Shown here: positions 18,603 to 29,700 of the stretch, piece after piece
How the letters are laid out: the number at the start of each line of letters is the position of its first letter
Numbering within the stretch: position 1 is the stretch's first letter
Source of the DNA: Pseudomonadota bacterium
GTDB taxonomy: Bacteria > Pseudomonadota > Gammaproteobacteria > Xanthomonadales > Rhodanobacteraceae
NCBI GenBank assembly: GCA_021795435.1
Contig: JAJYPJ010000010.1
Coordinates: 1-61,828 of the forward strand
Direction of reading: 5' to 3'
DNA: 61,828 nucleotides
The notes under the pieces: model-generated
Databases searched by the model: none
What the model was told of the DNA's origin: nothing
What the model saw: the letters and a program-made list of their open reading frames with translations, nothing else
Program-made: the position numbers and the translations under genes

Positions 18603-20041
18603 GTTTTCTCCTCGGGAACAATGACGCCACCGGCCGCAAGTTCGCTAGCCACCTGGCCAATGTCGCCCGCACCCAGCAAGAGCAGCAAATCCCCGTCGTG
18701 GAGCAAGTTCGAGAGCGCTGCGGGCAACCTGCGGATGTTGTCGACAAACACCGGATCAACCTTGCCCCGCGCACGCACTGCGCGCGCAAGCGCCCGTCCG
18801 TCTGCGCCTGCAACCGGCGATTCACCTGCCGCGTAGACTTCACTGAGAACCAGCACATCAACTTCCGCCAGCACGCGAGCGAAATCGTCGAGCAGATCGC
18901 GTGTCCTTGAAAATCGATGAGGCTGGAAGGCAACAACGAGGCGCCGCGCGGGCCAACCGCCGCGCGCGGCGGCAAACACCGCAGCCAACTCGCTCGGGTG
19001 GTGTCCATAGTCGTCGACGAGCAATGCACGCCCACGTGGGTGAAGAACTTCCCCGCGCTGCTGGAAGCGGCGGCCAACGCCCTGGAAGTGGGCAAGGGCG
19101 GTGGCAATGGCGCCTGCATCCGCGCCAAGCTGCCAACCGACCGCTGCTGCCGCCAAAGCATTGAGCACGTTGTGCTTGCCCGGCAGGTTGAGGTCGATTG
19201 CAAGAGGATCCTCGCGCCCCGGCAGGTGCAGATTGAATTGCATCCGCGCCCCGTGCTGCGCGATCGAGCTTGCACGCACGTCCGCTTGTGGCGCTGTGCC
19301 GTATGTGACCACGCCACGGGATGTGTTCTGCGCGAGGGCGGCGACCTCCGCATCGTCCACGCAGAGCACTGCGGTCCCGTAAAATGGCAACCGATGCAGG
19401 AATTGCGCAAACGCATCGCGCAATCGTGCAAAGTCACCGCCATAGTTGGCCAAATGATCGGCGTCGATATTGGTCACGACGGCCAGGACAGGCGAGAGCA
19501 TCAGGAACGAGCCATCAGACTCATCGGCTTCGGCAACGAGGTACTCACCAGCCCCCAGGCGTGCATGGGCGCCTGCGGCGAGTAGTTGTCCGCCGATCAC
19601 GAACGTCGGATCGTATCCCGCCTCGGCCAGAACACTGGCGGTCAGACTGGTTGTGGTGGTTTTTCCATGGGTACCAGCAACGGCAATGCCGCGGCGGAAG
19701 CGCATCAGCTCGCCGAGCATTTCGGCACGAGGCACGACCGGGATCCGCGCGGCCCTCGCCGCAACCAGCTCGGGGTTGTCCGCCGCAATAGCGCCTGAGA
19801 CGACTACCGCGTCGGCGCCACTGACATGCGCCGGGCCATGGCCGATCCGAATCGCAATGCCTAGCGCCTCGAGGTGTGCTGTAACGGCCGATGGAGTCCG
19901 GTCTGATCCAGAAACCGCGTAACCGAGCGTATGGAGCACCTCGGCAATACCGCTCATCCCTGCGCCGCCGATGCCGATGAAATGCACGCGCTTGAACGCG
20001 TACATGAAGTCCTCGTGCGGCTGGAGCCGGCGCGGGCTCAT
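18599..20041 (-). CDS. murC: UDP-N-acetylmuramate--L-alanine ligase MurC
   Basis: Adds L-Ala to UDP-MurNAc. 480 residues from ATG 20041. N-terminal Rossmann domain with [18 protein letters not shown], central ATPase domain with P-loop [23 protein letters not shown], and the C-terminal Mur ligase domain with [13 protein letters not shown]. The start at 20041 overlaps the murG stop (ATGA) and has a near-perfect ribosome site GGAGGT 6 bases upstream; a second ATG at 20005 ([11 protein letters not shown]) also has a GAGGA site and would give 468 residues. The longer ORF to 20134 lies inside murG and is unlikely. Confidence 0.96.
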   Translation of the reverse strand: MSPRRLQPHEDFMYAFKRVHFIGIGGAGMSGIAEVLHTLGYAVSGSDRTPSAVTAHLEALGIAIRIGHGPAHVSGADAVVVSGAIAADNPELVAARAARIPVVPRAEMLGELMRFRRGIAVAGTHGKTTTTSLTASVLAEAGYDPTFVIGGQLLAAGAHARLGAGEYLVAEADESDGSFLMLSPVLAVVTNIDADHLANYGGDFARLRDAFAQFLHRLPFYGTAVLCVDDAEVAALAQNTSRGVVTYGTAPQADVRASSIAQHGARMQFNLHLPGREDPLAIDLNLPGKHNVLNALAAAAVGWQLGADAGAIATALAHFQGVGRRFQQRGEVLHPRGRALLVDDYGHHPSELAAVFAAARGGWPARRLVVAFQPHRFSRTRDLLDDFARVLAEVDVLVLSEVYAAGESPVAGADGRALARAVRARGKVDPVFVDNIRRLPAALSNLLHDGDLLLLLGAGDIGQVASELAAGGVIVPEEKT

Positions 20042-21111
20042 GCAGCGACCTCCATGCAAACATCGGCGATACGTTCGGCTGCATCCATTCGCACGAGCGA
20101 CCGCGCTGCTTCTGCCATGGCCATGCGGCGGCATGGATCGGCAATCAGCGCGGAGAGCTCCCGGGCCATCTCCTCTGGTTCAAGGACATGCTCTGCCATC
20201 AGCAGTGCGGCACCCGCCTGGACGAGCACCTGCGCATTGCGCGTCTGGTGGTCATCAACCGCGTGCGGATAGGGCACCAAGATCGCAGGCAGACCCGCTG
20301 CCGCGAGCTCCGCCAGAGTCAAGGCCCCGGCACGGCAAACAACGAGGTCGGCCCATGCGTAAGCCTGGTCCATCCCGTCGATGAAAGCGTCGACTCGGGC
20401 GTCAATGTGAGCGTCCAGATAGGCCCTGCGCGTCGATTCAACGCCATGTACGCCACATTGATGCCATATGTCAGGGCGGGCGGCGGGCGGAAGCAGGGCA
20501 GTCGCGGCTGGAATGGCAGCATTGAGCACACGCGCGCCCTGGCTGCCCCCTAGAATCAGGATCCGTACCGGACCAGTGCGACCGGCGAGTCGAACCGCCG
20601 GCGGCGGCAGCGCAGCGATGGCGGCGCGCACCGGGTTGCCGACCCACTCGGCACCAGGCAGTGCGTCCGGGAAACCGCAGAGTACGCGTCGCGCAAGGCG
20701 TCCCAGAACGCGATTGGTCATCCCCGGCAACGCATTTTGCTCGTGTACGACCAAGGGCACACGCTGGATGAATGCGGCGAGTCCCCCGGGTCCAGCTGCG
20801 TAGCCCCCGAGCGCCAAAACGCAGCGCGGACGAGTCCGACGCAGTGCAGTACCCGCGCACCAAAGCGCATGCAGCAGCATGGCGGGCGCGGCGAGCCGCG
20901 CCCGCCATGCTTTGCCGCGCACCCCGCGTACCGGCAGGGTGATGAGGTCGATACCTTGCGCGGGGACCAAACGCGTCTCGAGGCCCGCGCTGGCGCCAAG
21001 CCACATCACCGGTACCGCACGCTGCCGAAGCACTTCGGCGACGGCGAGCCCGGGAAATATGTGACCCCCGGTGCCGCCGGCCATGATCATCACCGGGCGC
21101 GCGGGGCTCAT
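20038..21111 (-). CDS. murG: UDP-N-acetylglucosamine--lipid I transferase MurG
   Basis: Peripheral inner membrane glycosyltransferase converting lipid I to lipid II. 357 residues, GT-B fold: N-terminal [19 protein letters not shown] glycine-rich loop, a second G-loop [14 protein letters not shown] near 185-200, and the UDP-GlcNAc-binding region [24 protein letters not shown]. It overlaps ftsW by 4 bases at its start and murC by 4 bases at its end. Confidence 0.97.
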   Translation of the reverse strand: MSPARPVMIMAGGTGGHIFPGLAVAEVLRQRAVPVMWLGASAGLETRLVPAQGIDLITLPVRGVRGKAWRARLAAPAMLLHALWCAGTALRRTRPRCVLALGGYAAGPGGLAAFIQRVPLVVHEQNALPGMTNRVLGRLARRVLCGFPDALPGAEWVGNPVRAAIAALPPPAVRLAGRTGPVRILILGGSQGARVLNAAIPAATALLPPAARPDIWHQCGVHGVESTRRAYLDAHIDARVDAFIDGMDQAYAWADLVVCRAGALTLAELAAAGLPAILVPYPHAVDDHQTRNAQVLVQAGAALLMAEHVLEPEEMARELSALIADPCRRMAMAEAARSLVRMDAAERIADVCMEVAA

Positions 21112-22328
21112 GGGTTCACCTCCATGCCTTTCGCCGCCGCGTCCTCAAGCGGTAGCGCACCGTAACGACGGGCATCTTCCGCACGGCTGATTTCGTAGCT
21201 GGCACGGAGCAATATGCCCAACATCGCCAAGGTCATGATCACGCTGGACCCGCCAGAGCTGACAAGCGGCAAGGTCAAGCCTTTGGTCGGCAGCACGCCG
21301 AGGTTGACGCCGACGGATACCAGCGCCTGCAGCCCAATCGACAACGCGACGCCGAAACAGACATAGGCAGGGTAGCGCTGTCCAATTTCCACGCCACGCA
21401 GGCCGAGCAGCAATGCGCGTCCGACGAGCAGTGCAAAGAGCGTCAGCACGAAAGCGATGCCAACGAAGCCGAGTTCCTCGGCGATGACGGCAAGGATGAA
21501 GTCGGTATAAGCCTCGGGGAGATAGAACAGCTTCTGGATGCTGTCGCCGAGCCCGACGCCAAACCAATGCCCTCTTCCGACGGCGATCAATGCCTGGGTC
21601 AGCTGGAACCCATCGGAAAACGGATCTTTCCAGGGATTGAGGAAGGAAGTGAGCCGCTCAACGCGATAGCTTCGGCTGAAGGCAATCCAGATGAACAAGA
21701 GAATCAAGGGCGAGCCCATGAGCAGGAGATGTCGCTTTCGAGCCCCTGCCAGCCAGATCATGCCTACGGTGATCGCCATGACCAGCAATGCCGATCCGAA
21801 ATCTGGCTGAAGGAGGAGGAGAAATGCCAGCATCAGGGCGACCCCCACCGGCCTCGCTGCGCCCCAGAATCCGCGTTCCACGGCGGCTCGGTGACGCACC
21901 AGATAACTCGCCAGATAGAGGATGAGCGCAACCTTCACCGCCTCGACCGGTTGAAAACCGGTAACGCCGAGGTCAAGCCAACGCCTTGCGCCGTTGATGC
22001 GCAAGCCGATATGGGGGATGAAAACCATCAACAGCGAGAGCACCGCCAGCGCCAGCCATAGAAGGCCGCGCTGTTCCAACCAACGGAGTTCCACTCGCAT
22101 CGCGATGCCTGCGAGTACGGTGCCCAGCACGATGAACATCAGGTGGCGCTGGAGATAGTAGAAAGGTCCCAGGTTGCTGCCATCCGCAATCGCAATCGAC
22201 GCGGAGGCCACCATGACAATGCCGAACGCGGCCAAACTGATGACAGCCAGCACAAGCCAGCGGTCATAGCGGCCGCGCGGAGCACCGCGGCGTTTTGCTT
22301 GCTGGCGAGGGCTTCCGAAGTCAAACAT
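21108..22328 (-). CDS. ftsW: Peptidoglycan glycosyltransferase FtsW (SEDS family)
   Basis: Division-specific lipid II polymerase that works with FtsI. 406 residues with about ten membrane segments; SEDS hallmarks include the region ARRWLDLGVTGFQPVEAVKV, the LLQPDFGSALLV block with the catalytic-site Asp, and the C-terminal NLGVLPTKGLTLPLVSSGGSS motif. Its ATG overlaps the mraY stop by one base (TGATG) and its end overlaps murG. Position between mraY and murG (murD absent between them) identifies it as FtsW rather than RodA. Confidence 0.96.
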   Translation of the reverse strand: MFDFGSPRQQAKRRGAPRGRYDRWLVLAVISLAAFGIVMVASASIAIADGSNLGPFYYLQRHLMFIVLGTVLAGIAMRVELRWLEQRGLLWLALAVLSLLMVFIPHIGLRINGARRWLDLGVTGFQPVEAVKVALILYLASYLVRHRAAVERGFWGAARPVGVALMLAFLLLLQPDFGSALLVMAITVGMIWLAGARKRHLLLMGSPLILLFIWIAFSRSYRVERLTSFLNPWKDPFSDGFQLTQALIAVGRGHWFGVGLGDSIQKLFYLPEAYTDFILAVIAEELGFVGIAFVLTLFALLVGRALLLGLRGVEIGQRYPAYVCFGVALSIGLQALVSVGVNLGVLPTKGLTLPLVSSGGSSVIMTLAMLGILLRASYEISRAEDARRYGALPLEDAAAKGMEVNP

Positions 22329-23410
22329 CAGCGGACCTTCAGCGTCGCAAGGCCGATCAACATCAGCATCACGCTGATGATCCAGAAGCGCACAATCACG
22401 CGCGGCTCGGGCCAGCCCTTGAGCTCAAAGTGATGATGGATCGGCGCCATGCGGAAGATTCGCTTGCCAGTCAGTTTGAAACTGGCCACCTGCAACATGA
22501 CCGAAGCAGTCTCCATCACGAACACGCCGCCCATGATGAGCAGCACAATTTCTTGGCGCACAATCACGGCTATGCAGCCCAATGCAGCACCAATGGCCAG
22601 TGCACCGACATCACCCATGAAGACCTGGGCAGGGTAGGCATTGAACCAAAGGAAGCCGAGCCCTGATCCAGCCAGCGCACCGCAGAAGATGGCCAACTCG
22701 CCAGCCCCAGGGATGGAGGGGATGTCTAGATATCCGGAGAAAACGGCATTGCCTGAGAGATAGGCGAAGATGCCCAGCGCCACGGCAACCAAGACGCTAG
22801 GCATGATGGCGAGTCCGTCCAAGCCGTCGGTGAGGTTCACTGCGTTGGAAAACCCGACGATCATCAAATATGCGATCAGCACGAAGAACGCGCCGAGGGG
22901 TAACGCAACGGTCTTGAAAAGCGGCACAAACAACGCGGTTTCGGCAGGAACCTGGGCGGTCGCAAACAGCACCAGAGCCGCAATCAATCCGAACAGCGAT
23001 TGCCAGAGATACTTCCAGCGCGCTGGCAGTCCCCGGCTGTCCTTCAGCACCAGCTTCCGATAATCGTCGTAGAAGCCAACCGCGCCGAAGCTGAGCATGA
23101 CGCCCAGCACGATCCAATCGAAACGGTTTGCGGGATCCATCCACAAGAGCGTGGAAATCGCCACTGCCAGGAGAATGAGCGTGCCGCCCATGGTGGGCGT
23201 GCCCGCCTTGCTCAGGTGGGACTGCGGACCATCGGTTCGAATGACCTGTCCAGCCTTCTGCGCTGCAAGGCGTCGAATCACGCTGGGACCGAACGCCAAC
23301 GAAATAGCCAAGGCGGTCAGCGCGCTCGCAATGGTTCGCAACGTGATGTACTGGAATAGATGGAAGGCGCTGATATACGCACTCAGCCAGCGCGCAAGTT
23401 CATAAAACAT
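22328..23410 (-). CDS. mraY: Phospho-N-acetylmuramoyl-pentapeptide transferase MraY
   Basis: Integral membrane enzyme making lipid I from UDP-MurNAc-pentapeptide and undecaprenyl phosphate. 360 residues from ATG 23410 ([12 protein letters not shown]), the standard length, with ten membrane segments. Catalytic Asp pair in FYDDYRKLV, the [10 protein letters not shown] block, and the [11 protein letters not shown] loop near the C-terminus are intact. The start lies 11 bases inside murF, so it is translationally coupled. The longer ORF to 23440 is ruled out because MraY begins at MFYEL. Confidence 0.97.
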   Translation of the reverse strand: MFYELARWLSAYISAFHLFQYITLRTIASALTALAISLAFGPSVIRRLAAQKAGQVIRTDGPQSHLSKAGTPTMGGTLILLAVAISTLLWMDPANRFDWIVLGVMLSFGAVGFYDDYRKLVLKDSRGLPARWKYLWQSLFGLIAALVLFATAQVPAETALFVPLFKTVALPLGAFFVLIAYLMIVGFSNAVNLTDGLDGLAIMPSVLVAVALGIFAYLSGNAVFSGYLDIPSIPGAGELAIFCGALAGSGLGFLWFNAYPAQVFMGDVGALAIGAALGCIAVIVRQEIVLLIMGGVFVMETASVMLQVASFKLTGKRIFRMAPIHHHFELKGWPEPRVIVRFWIISVMLMLIGLATLKVR

Positions 23411-24764
23411 GCGCTTGCCCCTCCCCTTCCAGCAGAGCAATCACATGCTCCATCGCGGACGCACGCGATCCCTTGACTAGGCACGTGACTCCTTCATGCA
23501 GTGCGCTACGCAGTGCGGCCGCCAGTGCCGCCTGTTGTTCGAAATGCTGCGCGTCACGCCCGAAGGCGCGGCTTGCCTCCGCGCTCGTGGTTCCCACGGT
23601 CCAGAGACGACGAATCCCTGCGGAGCGAGCCTTTCGCCCCAGGTCCGCCATCAAGTCACCGGCACCCTGTCCAAGTTCGGCGAGATCGCCAAGAACCAAC
23701 CAGGTTTCCCCTGGCGCGAGAGTCAACGTATCGATTGCGGCCGCGACCGAGGCCGGATTCGCATTGTAACTATCGTCGAGCAGGGTCCAGCCGCCAGGCA
23801 TTTTGCGGATCGCGAGGCGGCCGCGACTGGAGGCCACGCCTGCAAGTCCCGAGGCAATCTTCTCCGGAGGCACGTCAAGTGCGTGGGCAACTGCCGCCGC
23901 AGCGAGCGCGTTGCGCACGTTATGCATCCCGGGGAGCGGCAGGAGGACCTCCGCACGGCCATTGGGCATGACAAGATCGAATCGCGATCCATGCAGTTCC
24001 AACTGGATATTTTCCGCACCGACGTCGGCAGTCGCGTGGACTCCGAAACGAAGCACGCGTCGTGAGCCCGCTTGAGCCGCAAAATAGCCCGCAAAGGCAT
24101 CCTCGGCGTTGATCACGGCAATGCCATCAGCCGGCAACGCGGCATAGATTGCCCCCTTGGCCTCCGCAACTCCCTCTACGCTGCCAAGTCGCTCGATATG
24201 TGCGGGCCCCACGTTATTGACGAGGACGACGTAGGGCCGTGCGATCCCAGCGAGATATGCAATATCCCCTGGTTTCCCGGCGCCCATCTCGAGCACCGCA
24301 AAATGCGCGTCATCGCGCATGTTCAAAAGATTGAGCGGCAAGCCGATTTCGTTGTTCTGGTTGCCTTCGGTGGCATGGGTTGCCGCCACACTGCCAAGAA
24401 TGCTCGCACAGAGGTTCTTGACCGTTGTCTTGCCGCTGGAGCCCGTGACCCCGATTACGATCGCGTTGCTGCGTGCGCGTACCGCACTCGCCAGATCACC
24501 CAGCGCCGCTTGTACGTCGGCAACCTGAACCTGCGGCAGGACGACGTCCGCCACCGGCCGCGATACGAGGGCTCCGGCCGCGCCTGCCAATTGCGCCATG
24601 CGCAGAAAATCATGGCCATCGACATGCTCGCCTCGGATGGCGGCGAACAGCATCCCGGGCGAGAGCTTGCGTGTGTCGATGCCGACGCCGCGCACTGGCG
24701 CATCGCTGCCCCGCAACGCGCCGTGCGTCCACAAGGCGATCTCGCTGAGCATCATGTTCAGCAT
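23400..24764 (-). CDS. murF: UDP-MurNAc-tripeptide--D-Ala-D-Ala ligase MurF
   Basis: Completes the pentapeptide by adding D-Ala-D-Ala (made by Ddl). 454 residues: N-terminal substrate domain with [18 protein letters not shown]-loop [26 protein letters not shown], and the C-terminal ligase domain with [15 protein letters not shown]. Starts at 24764, 24755 or 24752 are all possible (MLNMMLSE); the longest overlaps murE by 7 bases. murD, normally between mraY and ftsW in this cluster, is not in the window. Confidence 0.95.
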   Translation of the reverse strand: MLNMMLSEIALWTHGALRGSDAPVRGVGIDTRKLSPGMLFAAIRGEHVDGHDFLRMAQLAGAAGALVSRPVADVVLPQVQVADVQAALGDLASAVRARSNAIVIGVTGSSGKTTVKNLCASILGSVAATHATEGNQNNEIGLPLNLLNMRDDAHFAVLEMGAGKPGDIAYLAGIARPYVVLVNNVGPAHIERLGSVEGVAEAKGAIYAALPADGIAVINAEDAFAGYFAAQAGSRRVLRFGVHATADVGAENIQLELHGSRFDLVMPNGRAEVLLPLPGMHNVRNALAAAAVAHALDVPPEKIASGLAGVASSRGRLAIRKMPGGWTLLDDSYNANPASVAAAIDTLTLAPGETWLVLGDLAELGQGAGDLMADLGRKARSAGIRRLWTVGTTSAEASRAFGRDAQHFEQQAALAAALRSALHEGVTCLVKGSRASAMEHVIALLEGEGQAHVL

Positions 24765-26254
24765 AGGGAAGTTCCCAAGGCCAAACGCGCCACCGCCACG
24801 TCGTCAAAAGGATGCTTCTGACCGTGGGCCTCCTGCTGGGTTTCATGACCTTTGCCTGCCACGAGGATTGCGTCGCGTGGACTCGCGGAACGCACTGCAT
24901 GCTCGATGGCTCGCGCGCGATCACGCTGCACAGTCACATGGGTTGAAGCTGGCATGCCCGCGCGGATCGCGGCGGCGATCGAATCACCATTCTCACTCCG
25001 CGGGTTGTCGTCGGTAATGATGCATTCGTCTGCAAGTCGGGCCGCCACGGCGCCCATCAGTGGGCGCTTTCCCGAATCCCGCTCGCCCCCGCAGCCAAAG
25101 ACACACCAAAGTCGGCCGGCGCAGTGCGATCGCAATGCGCTGAGGGCCTGTTCCAGTGCGTCGGGGGTGTGGGCGTAGTCGATAACTACGAGCGGTCGTC
25201 CATCCCCGCCCAAGCGCTGCATGCGCCCGCGAATCGGTTCAAGCTTTGAAAGAACCGATGCCACTTCACCGAAATCGAACCCTAGCGAAAGCAGGCAGCC
25301 CGCAACGATCAGGAGATTTTCGATATTGAATCGGCCGAGCAACGGGCTATCGACTTGGCCCGATTGCCTGCCCGCCCGCAGGGTAAACGTCAAGCCGTTG
25401 GCCGTGGTGGCAACATCCCCGGCCTGCAATTCGGAGTCAGCACGTCCTCGCGCGCTGACACGCAATACGCGGGTTCGATTCTCAACCTGACTTGCGAGGA
25501 CGGATCCGAATGGATCGTCGACATTGATCACTGCGTGCGCAAGCTGCGGCCAGTCGAATAGCTTCGCCTTGGCAGCACCATAGGCGTCCATGGAGCCGTG
25601 GTAGTCGAGGTGATCACGGGTCAGGTTGGTGAACGCTGCTACGGCGAAGTGCACGCCATCGACCCGACCTTGCGCCAGCGCGTGCGATGAAACTTCCATT
25701 GCCACATGCCAAGCACCTGCCGCGCGCAGTTCGGCGAGCAGACGTTGCACGGTAATCACGTCCGGCGTCGTTCGCGCACCAGGCCTGATGCCACCATGCA
25801 ACCCGGCTCCCAACGTCCCTATGCTCCCCGCCCGCTTGCCCAACAACTCAAGCGCCTGCGTCAGCATTTGCACGGAGGACGTCTTCCCATTGGTGCCGGT
25901 GATCCCTGTGACTTTCAGCGTGCGCGAGGCATCGCCATAGAGCCGCGCGGCCAACTTGCCCAATTGCGCCGCAAGTCCGTCGATCCAAAGCACGCCTTCC
26001 AGCCGTGCAGGTGTTTGGGGAGCTGGTCCCTCGGCCAGCACCAGTACGGCGCCTGCAGCGCGCGCTGCCGCCGCGAATTCGATGCCATGATGGCGACTCC
26101 CGCGGAGCGCAACGAAGGCATCCCCCGGCCTTACATTGCGCGAATCAAGTTCGAGCCCTCGCAAATTCACGGATGCCATGTCGCCAGCATCAGCCACTCC
26201 AGCCAAAAGATCGCCCGCGCGCATGTTCGTCGCTAGTCCTGATGGCATGGTCAT
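24758..26254 (-). CDS. murE: UDP-MurNAc-dipeptide--meso-diaminopimelate ligase MurE
   Basis: Adds the third residue of the stem peptide. 498 residues: LELDSRNVRPGDAFVALRG in domain 1, P-loop VTGITGTNGKTSSV, EVSSHALAQGRVDG, and C-terminal DYAHTPDALEQAL. The segment TDDNPRSENGD contains the DNPR motif that selects meso-diaminopimelate over lysine, as expected in a Gram-negative. It overlaps ftsI by 4 bases (ATGA) and murF by 7. Confidence 0.97.
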   Translation of the reverse strand: MTMPSGLATNMRAGDLLAGVADAGDMASVNLRGLELDSRNVRPGDAFVALRGSRHHGIEFAAAARAAGAVLVLAEGPAPQTPARLEGVLWIDGLAAQLGKLAARLYGDASRTLKVTGITGTNGKTSSVQMLTQALELLGKRAGSIGTLGAGLHGGIRPGARTTPDVITVQRLLAELRAAGAWHVAMEVSSHALAQGRVDGVHFAVAAFTNLTRDHLDYHGSMDAYGAAKAKLFDWPQLAHAVINVDDPFGSVLASQVENRTRVLRVSARGRADSELQAGDVATTANGLTFTLRAGRQSGQVDSPLLGRFNIENLLIVAGCLLSLGFDFGEVASVLSKLEPIRGRMQRLGGDGRPLVVIDYAHTPDALEQALSALRSHCAGRLWCVFGCGGERDSGKRPLMGAVAARLADECIITDDNPRSENGDSIAAAIRAGMPASTHVTVQRDRARAIEHAVRSASPRDAILVAGKGHETQQEAHGQKHPFDDVAVARLALGTSLC

Positions 26255-28002
26255 GGCGAGGATCCACCCGCGGGCACATCAGGCACAGGTGCTTGCGCGT
26301 ACCATTGACGCACGTTGTCTGGAGGCACATCGAGCAGGCGCAGCGCCCCTTCCATGACCTTCCGGAACACTGGCGCAGCAACCGTTCCTCCGAAGTGGCC
26401 ATGCTGCGGATCACGCACCACGACGACGCCAACGAGACGCGGATTGCTGGCAGGAACCATCCCGCAAAAGACCGAGTAATAGTCATTCTTGAGGTAGCCA
26501 CCCGCGCCAGCCTGATGCGCGGTTCCGGTCTTTCCTGCCACGGTGTAGTTGGCGATCATGGCCGTCGGCGCGGTGCCTTGAGGGCTGACGACCGTCTTCA
26601 GCATGCCTACCATTTCACGTGCGTAACGGGCCGGAAGTACCCGCTCAGGCGGATTGTCGTCGCCTTTGACAAAGGTAGGATGGTGCAGGATGCCGCCGTC
26701 GGCCAGCGCCGCATACGCCTGAGCGAGTTGCAGTGCCGTGACATTCAGGCCGTAGCCATAGGAAATCGTGACGCGGTTGATCGGCAGCCAGCTGGTGTAG
26801 ACCGGTAGGAATCCGGAAGCTTCGCCGGGGAATCCACTGCCGGTACTTTGACCGAATCCGAAATGGTGCAACGTGTCGTACAGGCGCTTTTCGGAGAACG
26901 TAGCCGTAATCTTCGATGCGCCAACGTTGCTTGAGTTGGTGATCACCCCGGTCATGTCGAGCTTGCCGAAATCGGCTGTATCGCGAATGGTGTAGCCGTC
27001 CATCGCATACCAGCCCGGCGAGGTATCGATCGGAGAAGTCGGTGTCCACTTGCCGCTGGCGAGCGCGGCAGAGAGCGAGAACGCCTTCATGACGGAACCA
27101 GGCTCAAAAACGTCCGTGGCGGCCCGGTTGCGCCATTCCGCTGGCTTGCTGCCGGCCACGTCATTGGGGTTGAAGGACGGCAGGTTTGCCATAGCCAGAA
27201 CCTCTCCCGTACGTGCGTCCAGCACCACCATGGAAGCAGCGCGGGCCTGATGTTCGGAAACGGCCTTCTGAAGTTCGTGATAGGCAAGATATTGCAGGCG
27301 GCGGTCGATGCTGAGCGTGAGGTTGTGGCCAGGGTGAGGCTCCCGGACCATGTCGACGCTCTGCACGATCTGGCCAAGCCGATCACGGATGACGCGCTGC
27401 AGTCCGGGCGTCCCGCTGAGCCAGCTGTTGTAGGCGAGTTCAAGTCCTTCCTGGCCTTGATCGTTGATGTTAGTGAATCCGACCAATTGCGCGGCAACAT
27501 CCCCCATGGGGTAGTAACGTCGGTATTCGCGCTGCTTGTAGACACCGGGGATCTTCAGCGCAAGCACGGCATGAGCCGCTTCCGGACTCATGAGGCGACG
27601 CAGGTAGACAAACTGTAGCCCGGAACGTTGCTCCAATCGTCGCTGGAGGTCGGCGGGATCGACGCCCAGCGACGCGGCCAACTGCGGAATGCGGTTGGCA
27701 TGGGCCAGCAATTCCGGCGGATTGGCCCACAGCGAATCGACGGGCGTGGACACCGCCAGCGGTTCGCCATTGCGGTCAAAAATGCTTCCCCGCGATACGG
27801 GAATGGGTATCTCCCGGAGAAAGCGCGCATCGCCCTGCCTTTGCAGGAATTCGCGCCGCACCACCTGGAGATCGACGGCCCTCGCCAAAAGGCCAGCACC
27901 GGCCAGCGCGAGAACCACGCCAACGAAAACGAGTCGGCCACGTATGCGCGGCCCAGTCGTCCGCGAAATCCGCGCCGACTGATGGTCGGATTCCGAAATC
28001 AT
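26251..28002 (-). CDS. ftsI: Septal penicillin-binding protein FtsI (PBP3)
   Basis: Division-specific peptidoglycan transpeptidase. 583 residues from ATG 28002, which overlaps the ftsL stop (ATGA); the longer ORF to 28314 lies in ftsL and rsmH. One N-terminal membrane helix (~22-44), a pedestal domain beginning IPVSRGSIFDRNGEPLAVS, and the transpeptidase domain with the three active-site motifs: SVMK in FEPGSVMKAF, SSN in TNSSNVGASK and KTG in AGKTGTAHQ. It partners FtsW, encoded 4 kb further along the same transcript. Confidence 0.97.
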   Translation of the reverse strand: MISESDHQSARISRTTGPRIRGRLVFVGVVLALAGAGLLARAVDLQVVRREFLQRQGDARFLREIPIPVSRGSIFDRNGEPLAVSTPVDSLWANPPELLAHANRIPQLAASLGVDPADLQRRLEQRSGLQFVYLRRLMSPEAAHAVLALKIPGVYKQREYRRYYPMGDVAAQLVGFTNINDQGQEGLELAYNSWLSGTPGLQRVIRDRLGQIVQSVDMVREPHPGHNLTLSIDRRLQYLAYHELQKAVSEHQARAASMVVLDARTGEVLAMANLPSFNPNDVAGSKPAEWRNRAATDVFEPGSVMKAFSLSAALASGKWTPTSPIDTSPGWYAMDGYTIRDTADFGKLDMTGVITNSSNVGASKITATFSEKRLYDTLHHFGFGQSTGSGFPGEASGFLPVYTSWLPINRVTISYGYGLNVTALQLAQAYAALADGGILHHPTFVKGDDNPPERVLPARYAREMVGMLKTVVSPQGTAPTAMIANYTVAGKTGTAHQAGAGGYLKNDYYSVFCGMVPASNPRLVGVVVVRDPQHGHFGGTVAAPVFRKVMEGALRLLDVPPDNVRQWYAQAPVPDVPAGGSSP

Positions 28003-28274
28003 TCGCGCACCATGCGTATCTGTGCGGGATCTGGATTGACCATGCCGAGCGCATGCCTCGCAACCGACGCCACCCGCGCAGGGTCGGCCCACGTCGCATC
28101 TTCGAGCTCGAGGCGTCCATATTCGATGTTGAGTTGGTCGCGTTCGTTCTGCAATCGCGTGAACCGGATGAACAACTCGCGGTTCTCGTTGCGCGCCCAC
28201 ACGACGGCAATCGCGCTGGCCATAACGATCAGTAACAGCGTCGCTGCAAGGACTCGGTCGGCCAAGCCATTCAT
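27999..28274 (-). CDS. ftsL: Cell division protein FtsL
   Basis: Small bitopic protein of the FtsQLB complex that activates FtsWI. 91 residues: short N-terminus, one membrane helix (~8-27) and a periplasmic coiled coil with heptad-like leucines ([19 protein letters not shown], ~37-55), then [19 protein letters not shown], a widespread FtsL C-terminal pattern. It overlaps rsmH and ftsI by 4 bases each. The sequence is short and variable, but position and architecture make the call secure. Confidence 0.95.
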   Translation of the reverse strand: MNGLADRVLAATLLLIVMASAIAVVWARNENRELFIRFTRLQNERDQLNIEYGRLELEDATWADPARVASVARHALGMVNPDPAQIRMVRE

Positions 28275-29212
28275 GCGCGACGCTCCGCCACCCGCAACAC
28301 GGCAGATCGCGCACGTGGATTGCGCGCTACCTCGTCAGCACCGGCAAACTGCTTGCGCCCGATCACCCTCAGGACTGAATCAACGGGCAACGGCGCTGGC
28401 AGGCCACGCGCAACGCGCGGTAGCTGTGGACCGCGCATGAACTGCTTGACCAAGCGATCCTCGAGTGAGTGGAAGCTGATGACCACGAGCCGCCCGCCCG
28501 GCTTGAGACAGTCAGCTGCGGCTGCAAGCCCCCGCTGCACGGCATCGATCTCGCCATTGACGTGGAGACGAAGTGCCTGGAACGTTCGCGTGGCGGGATG
28601 CTTTCTCGGGTCCCGTCGCACACCGATCACGCGCGCCACAAGACCGGCTAGTTGCGTCGTCCTGGTCAATGGCGTTTCGCTGCGCGCACGGACGATAGCC
28701 TGGGCAATTCGCCGGCTCATGCGCTCTTCGCCAAGGCGCCATAACACGTCGGCAATCGTCTCCTCGGCGGCAGAGGCCAGAAATTGCGCTGCGGTTTGTC
28801 CCTGGGTGGGGTCCATGCGCATGTCCAGGGGACCGTCCGCCATGAAGCTGAAACCTCTCGCAGCCTGGTCAAGCTGGGGGGACGAGACGCCAAGATCGAG
28901 CAAAATGCCGTCAAGCCCCGCCCGTGCTTCCGGCCACGCGCCCATGTCAGCGAAATTGCCATGGCGCACAAGCACCCGCTCGTCGCCTTGATAACGCACG
29001 CGCGCCGCGGCAATTGCCTCGGGATCCCGATCCATCAACAGCAGACGACCCGCCGCCCCCAATCGGCGCAGGATTTCGTCGGCGTGCCCCCCTCGCCCGA
29101 ACGTGCCATCCAGATACGTCCCGTTCGGGCGCACGGCAAGTCCATCGAGCGCCTCCCGCAAAAGCACGGGAACGTGTTCGCTGGCGACGTTGATACTGGA
29201 GGCGGGAGACAT
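28271..29212 (-). CDS. rsmH: 16S rRNA (cytosine1402-N4)-methyltransferase RsmH/MraW
   Basis: Methylates N4 of C1402 in the ribosomal P site; RsmI, encoded nearby at 30302-31150, adds the 2'-O-methyl group to the same base. 313 residues: [19 protein letters not shown] at the N-terminus, SAM-binding [34 protein letters not shown], and [16 protein letters not shown] near 240. It starts 3 bases after mraZ and overlaps ftsL by 4. Confidence 0.97.
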   Translation of the reverse strand: MSPASSINVASEHVPVLLREALDGLAVRPNGTYLDGTFGRGGHADEILRRLGAAGRLLLMDRDPEAIAAARVRYQGDERVLVRHGNFADMGAWPEARAGLDGILLDLGVSSPQLDQAARGFSFMADGPLDMRMDPTQGQTAAQFLASAAEETIADVLWRLGEERMSRRIAQAIVRARSETPLTRTTQLAGLVARVIGVRRDPRKHPATRTFQALRLHVNGEIDAVQRGLAAAADCLKPGGRLVVISFHSLEDRLVKQFMRGPQLPRVARGLPAPLPVDSVLRVIGRKQFAGADEVARNPRARSAVLRVAERRA

Positions 29213-29215
29213 GGT

Positions 29216-29662
29216 TCACAGCCGCAGCGCGGACATCTCCGCACTGATGTCGCCTTCGCCGATACTCTGGCGAATCTTGGCAAAGTGGGCTTGCTCGCCC
29301 CAAACCTCGAACTTGTTGCCCATCCCGAGAAGTACGGCACGCTTCTCGATCCCCGCAGCAGCCCGCTGGCTGGCCGGCAACAGGATGCGCGCTGCAGCAT
29401 CGAGCTCCAGCGTCGCCGCCGCACCAACCAATTTCATTTGCAGGGCACGGTGCACCGCCTTGACGCTGGGCAACGCGTTCACCGCATCGCGAACACGCTC
29501 CCACTCCGACGGCGGAAACAGCCACAGACAACCCGGTTCGAAGGGGTTGTAGGTGCTGACCAAGCGGAGCTGGCATTCGCGCGCGACAAGCTCGCGGTAG
29601 GCGGTGGGGATCGCCAGCCGTCCCTTGTCATCGACCGTGATCGCAGTTTCACCCTGGAACAC
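29216..29662 (-). CDS. mraZ: Transcriptional regulator MraZ
   Basis: AbrB-fold DNA-binding protein that represses the division cluster promoter. 148 residues from GTG 29662 ([15 protein letters not shown]), matching the usual MraZ N-terminus; an upstream GTG at 29680 lies within the operator and is less likely. Two tandem MraZ domains: [13 protein letters not shown] in the first (~10-22) and [14 protein letters not shown] in the second (~90-103). AAGGTGG upstream of the GTG serves as the ribosome site and also contains the last operator repeat, so a bound repressor ring and ribosome access would conflict. First gene of the dcw transcript. Confidence 0.96.
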   Translation of the reverse strand: MFQGETAITVDDKGRLAIPTAYRELVARECQLRLVSTYNPFEPGCLWLFPPSEWERVRDAVNALPSVKAVHRALQMKLVGAAATLELDAAARILLPASQRAAAGIEKRAVLLGMGNKFEVWGEQAHFAKIRQSIGEGDISAEMSALRL

Positions 29663-29665
29663 GCG

Positions 29666-29700
29666 CCCACCTTTCCCCACGTTTTCACACTGATTGCCAC
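29666..29700 (-). promoter_or_regulatory. MraZ operator: four GTGGN-type repeats at exact 10-bp spacing
   Basis: Reading the minus strand, GTGGC (29700-29696), GTGTG (29690-29686), GTGGG (29680-29676) and GTGGG (29670-29666) recur every 10 bases, each followed by a five-base spacer. Known: E. coli MraZ binds TGGGN repeats separated by five bases in its own 5' region. The first repeat overlaps the -10 element and the last overlaps the mraZ ribosome site, placing the operator to block both initiation and perhaps early translation. Confidence 0.8.

Noticed and set aside
17757-18836. A 359-codon open frame on the plus strand
   Set aside because: Antisense to ddl and murC; shadow frame.
28003-28314. 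Longer N-terminus for FtsI
   Set aside because: Lies inside ftsL and rsmH; the ATGA overlap start at 28002 gives the normal FtsI N-terminus.
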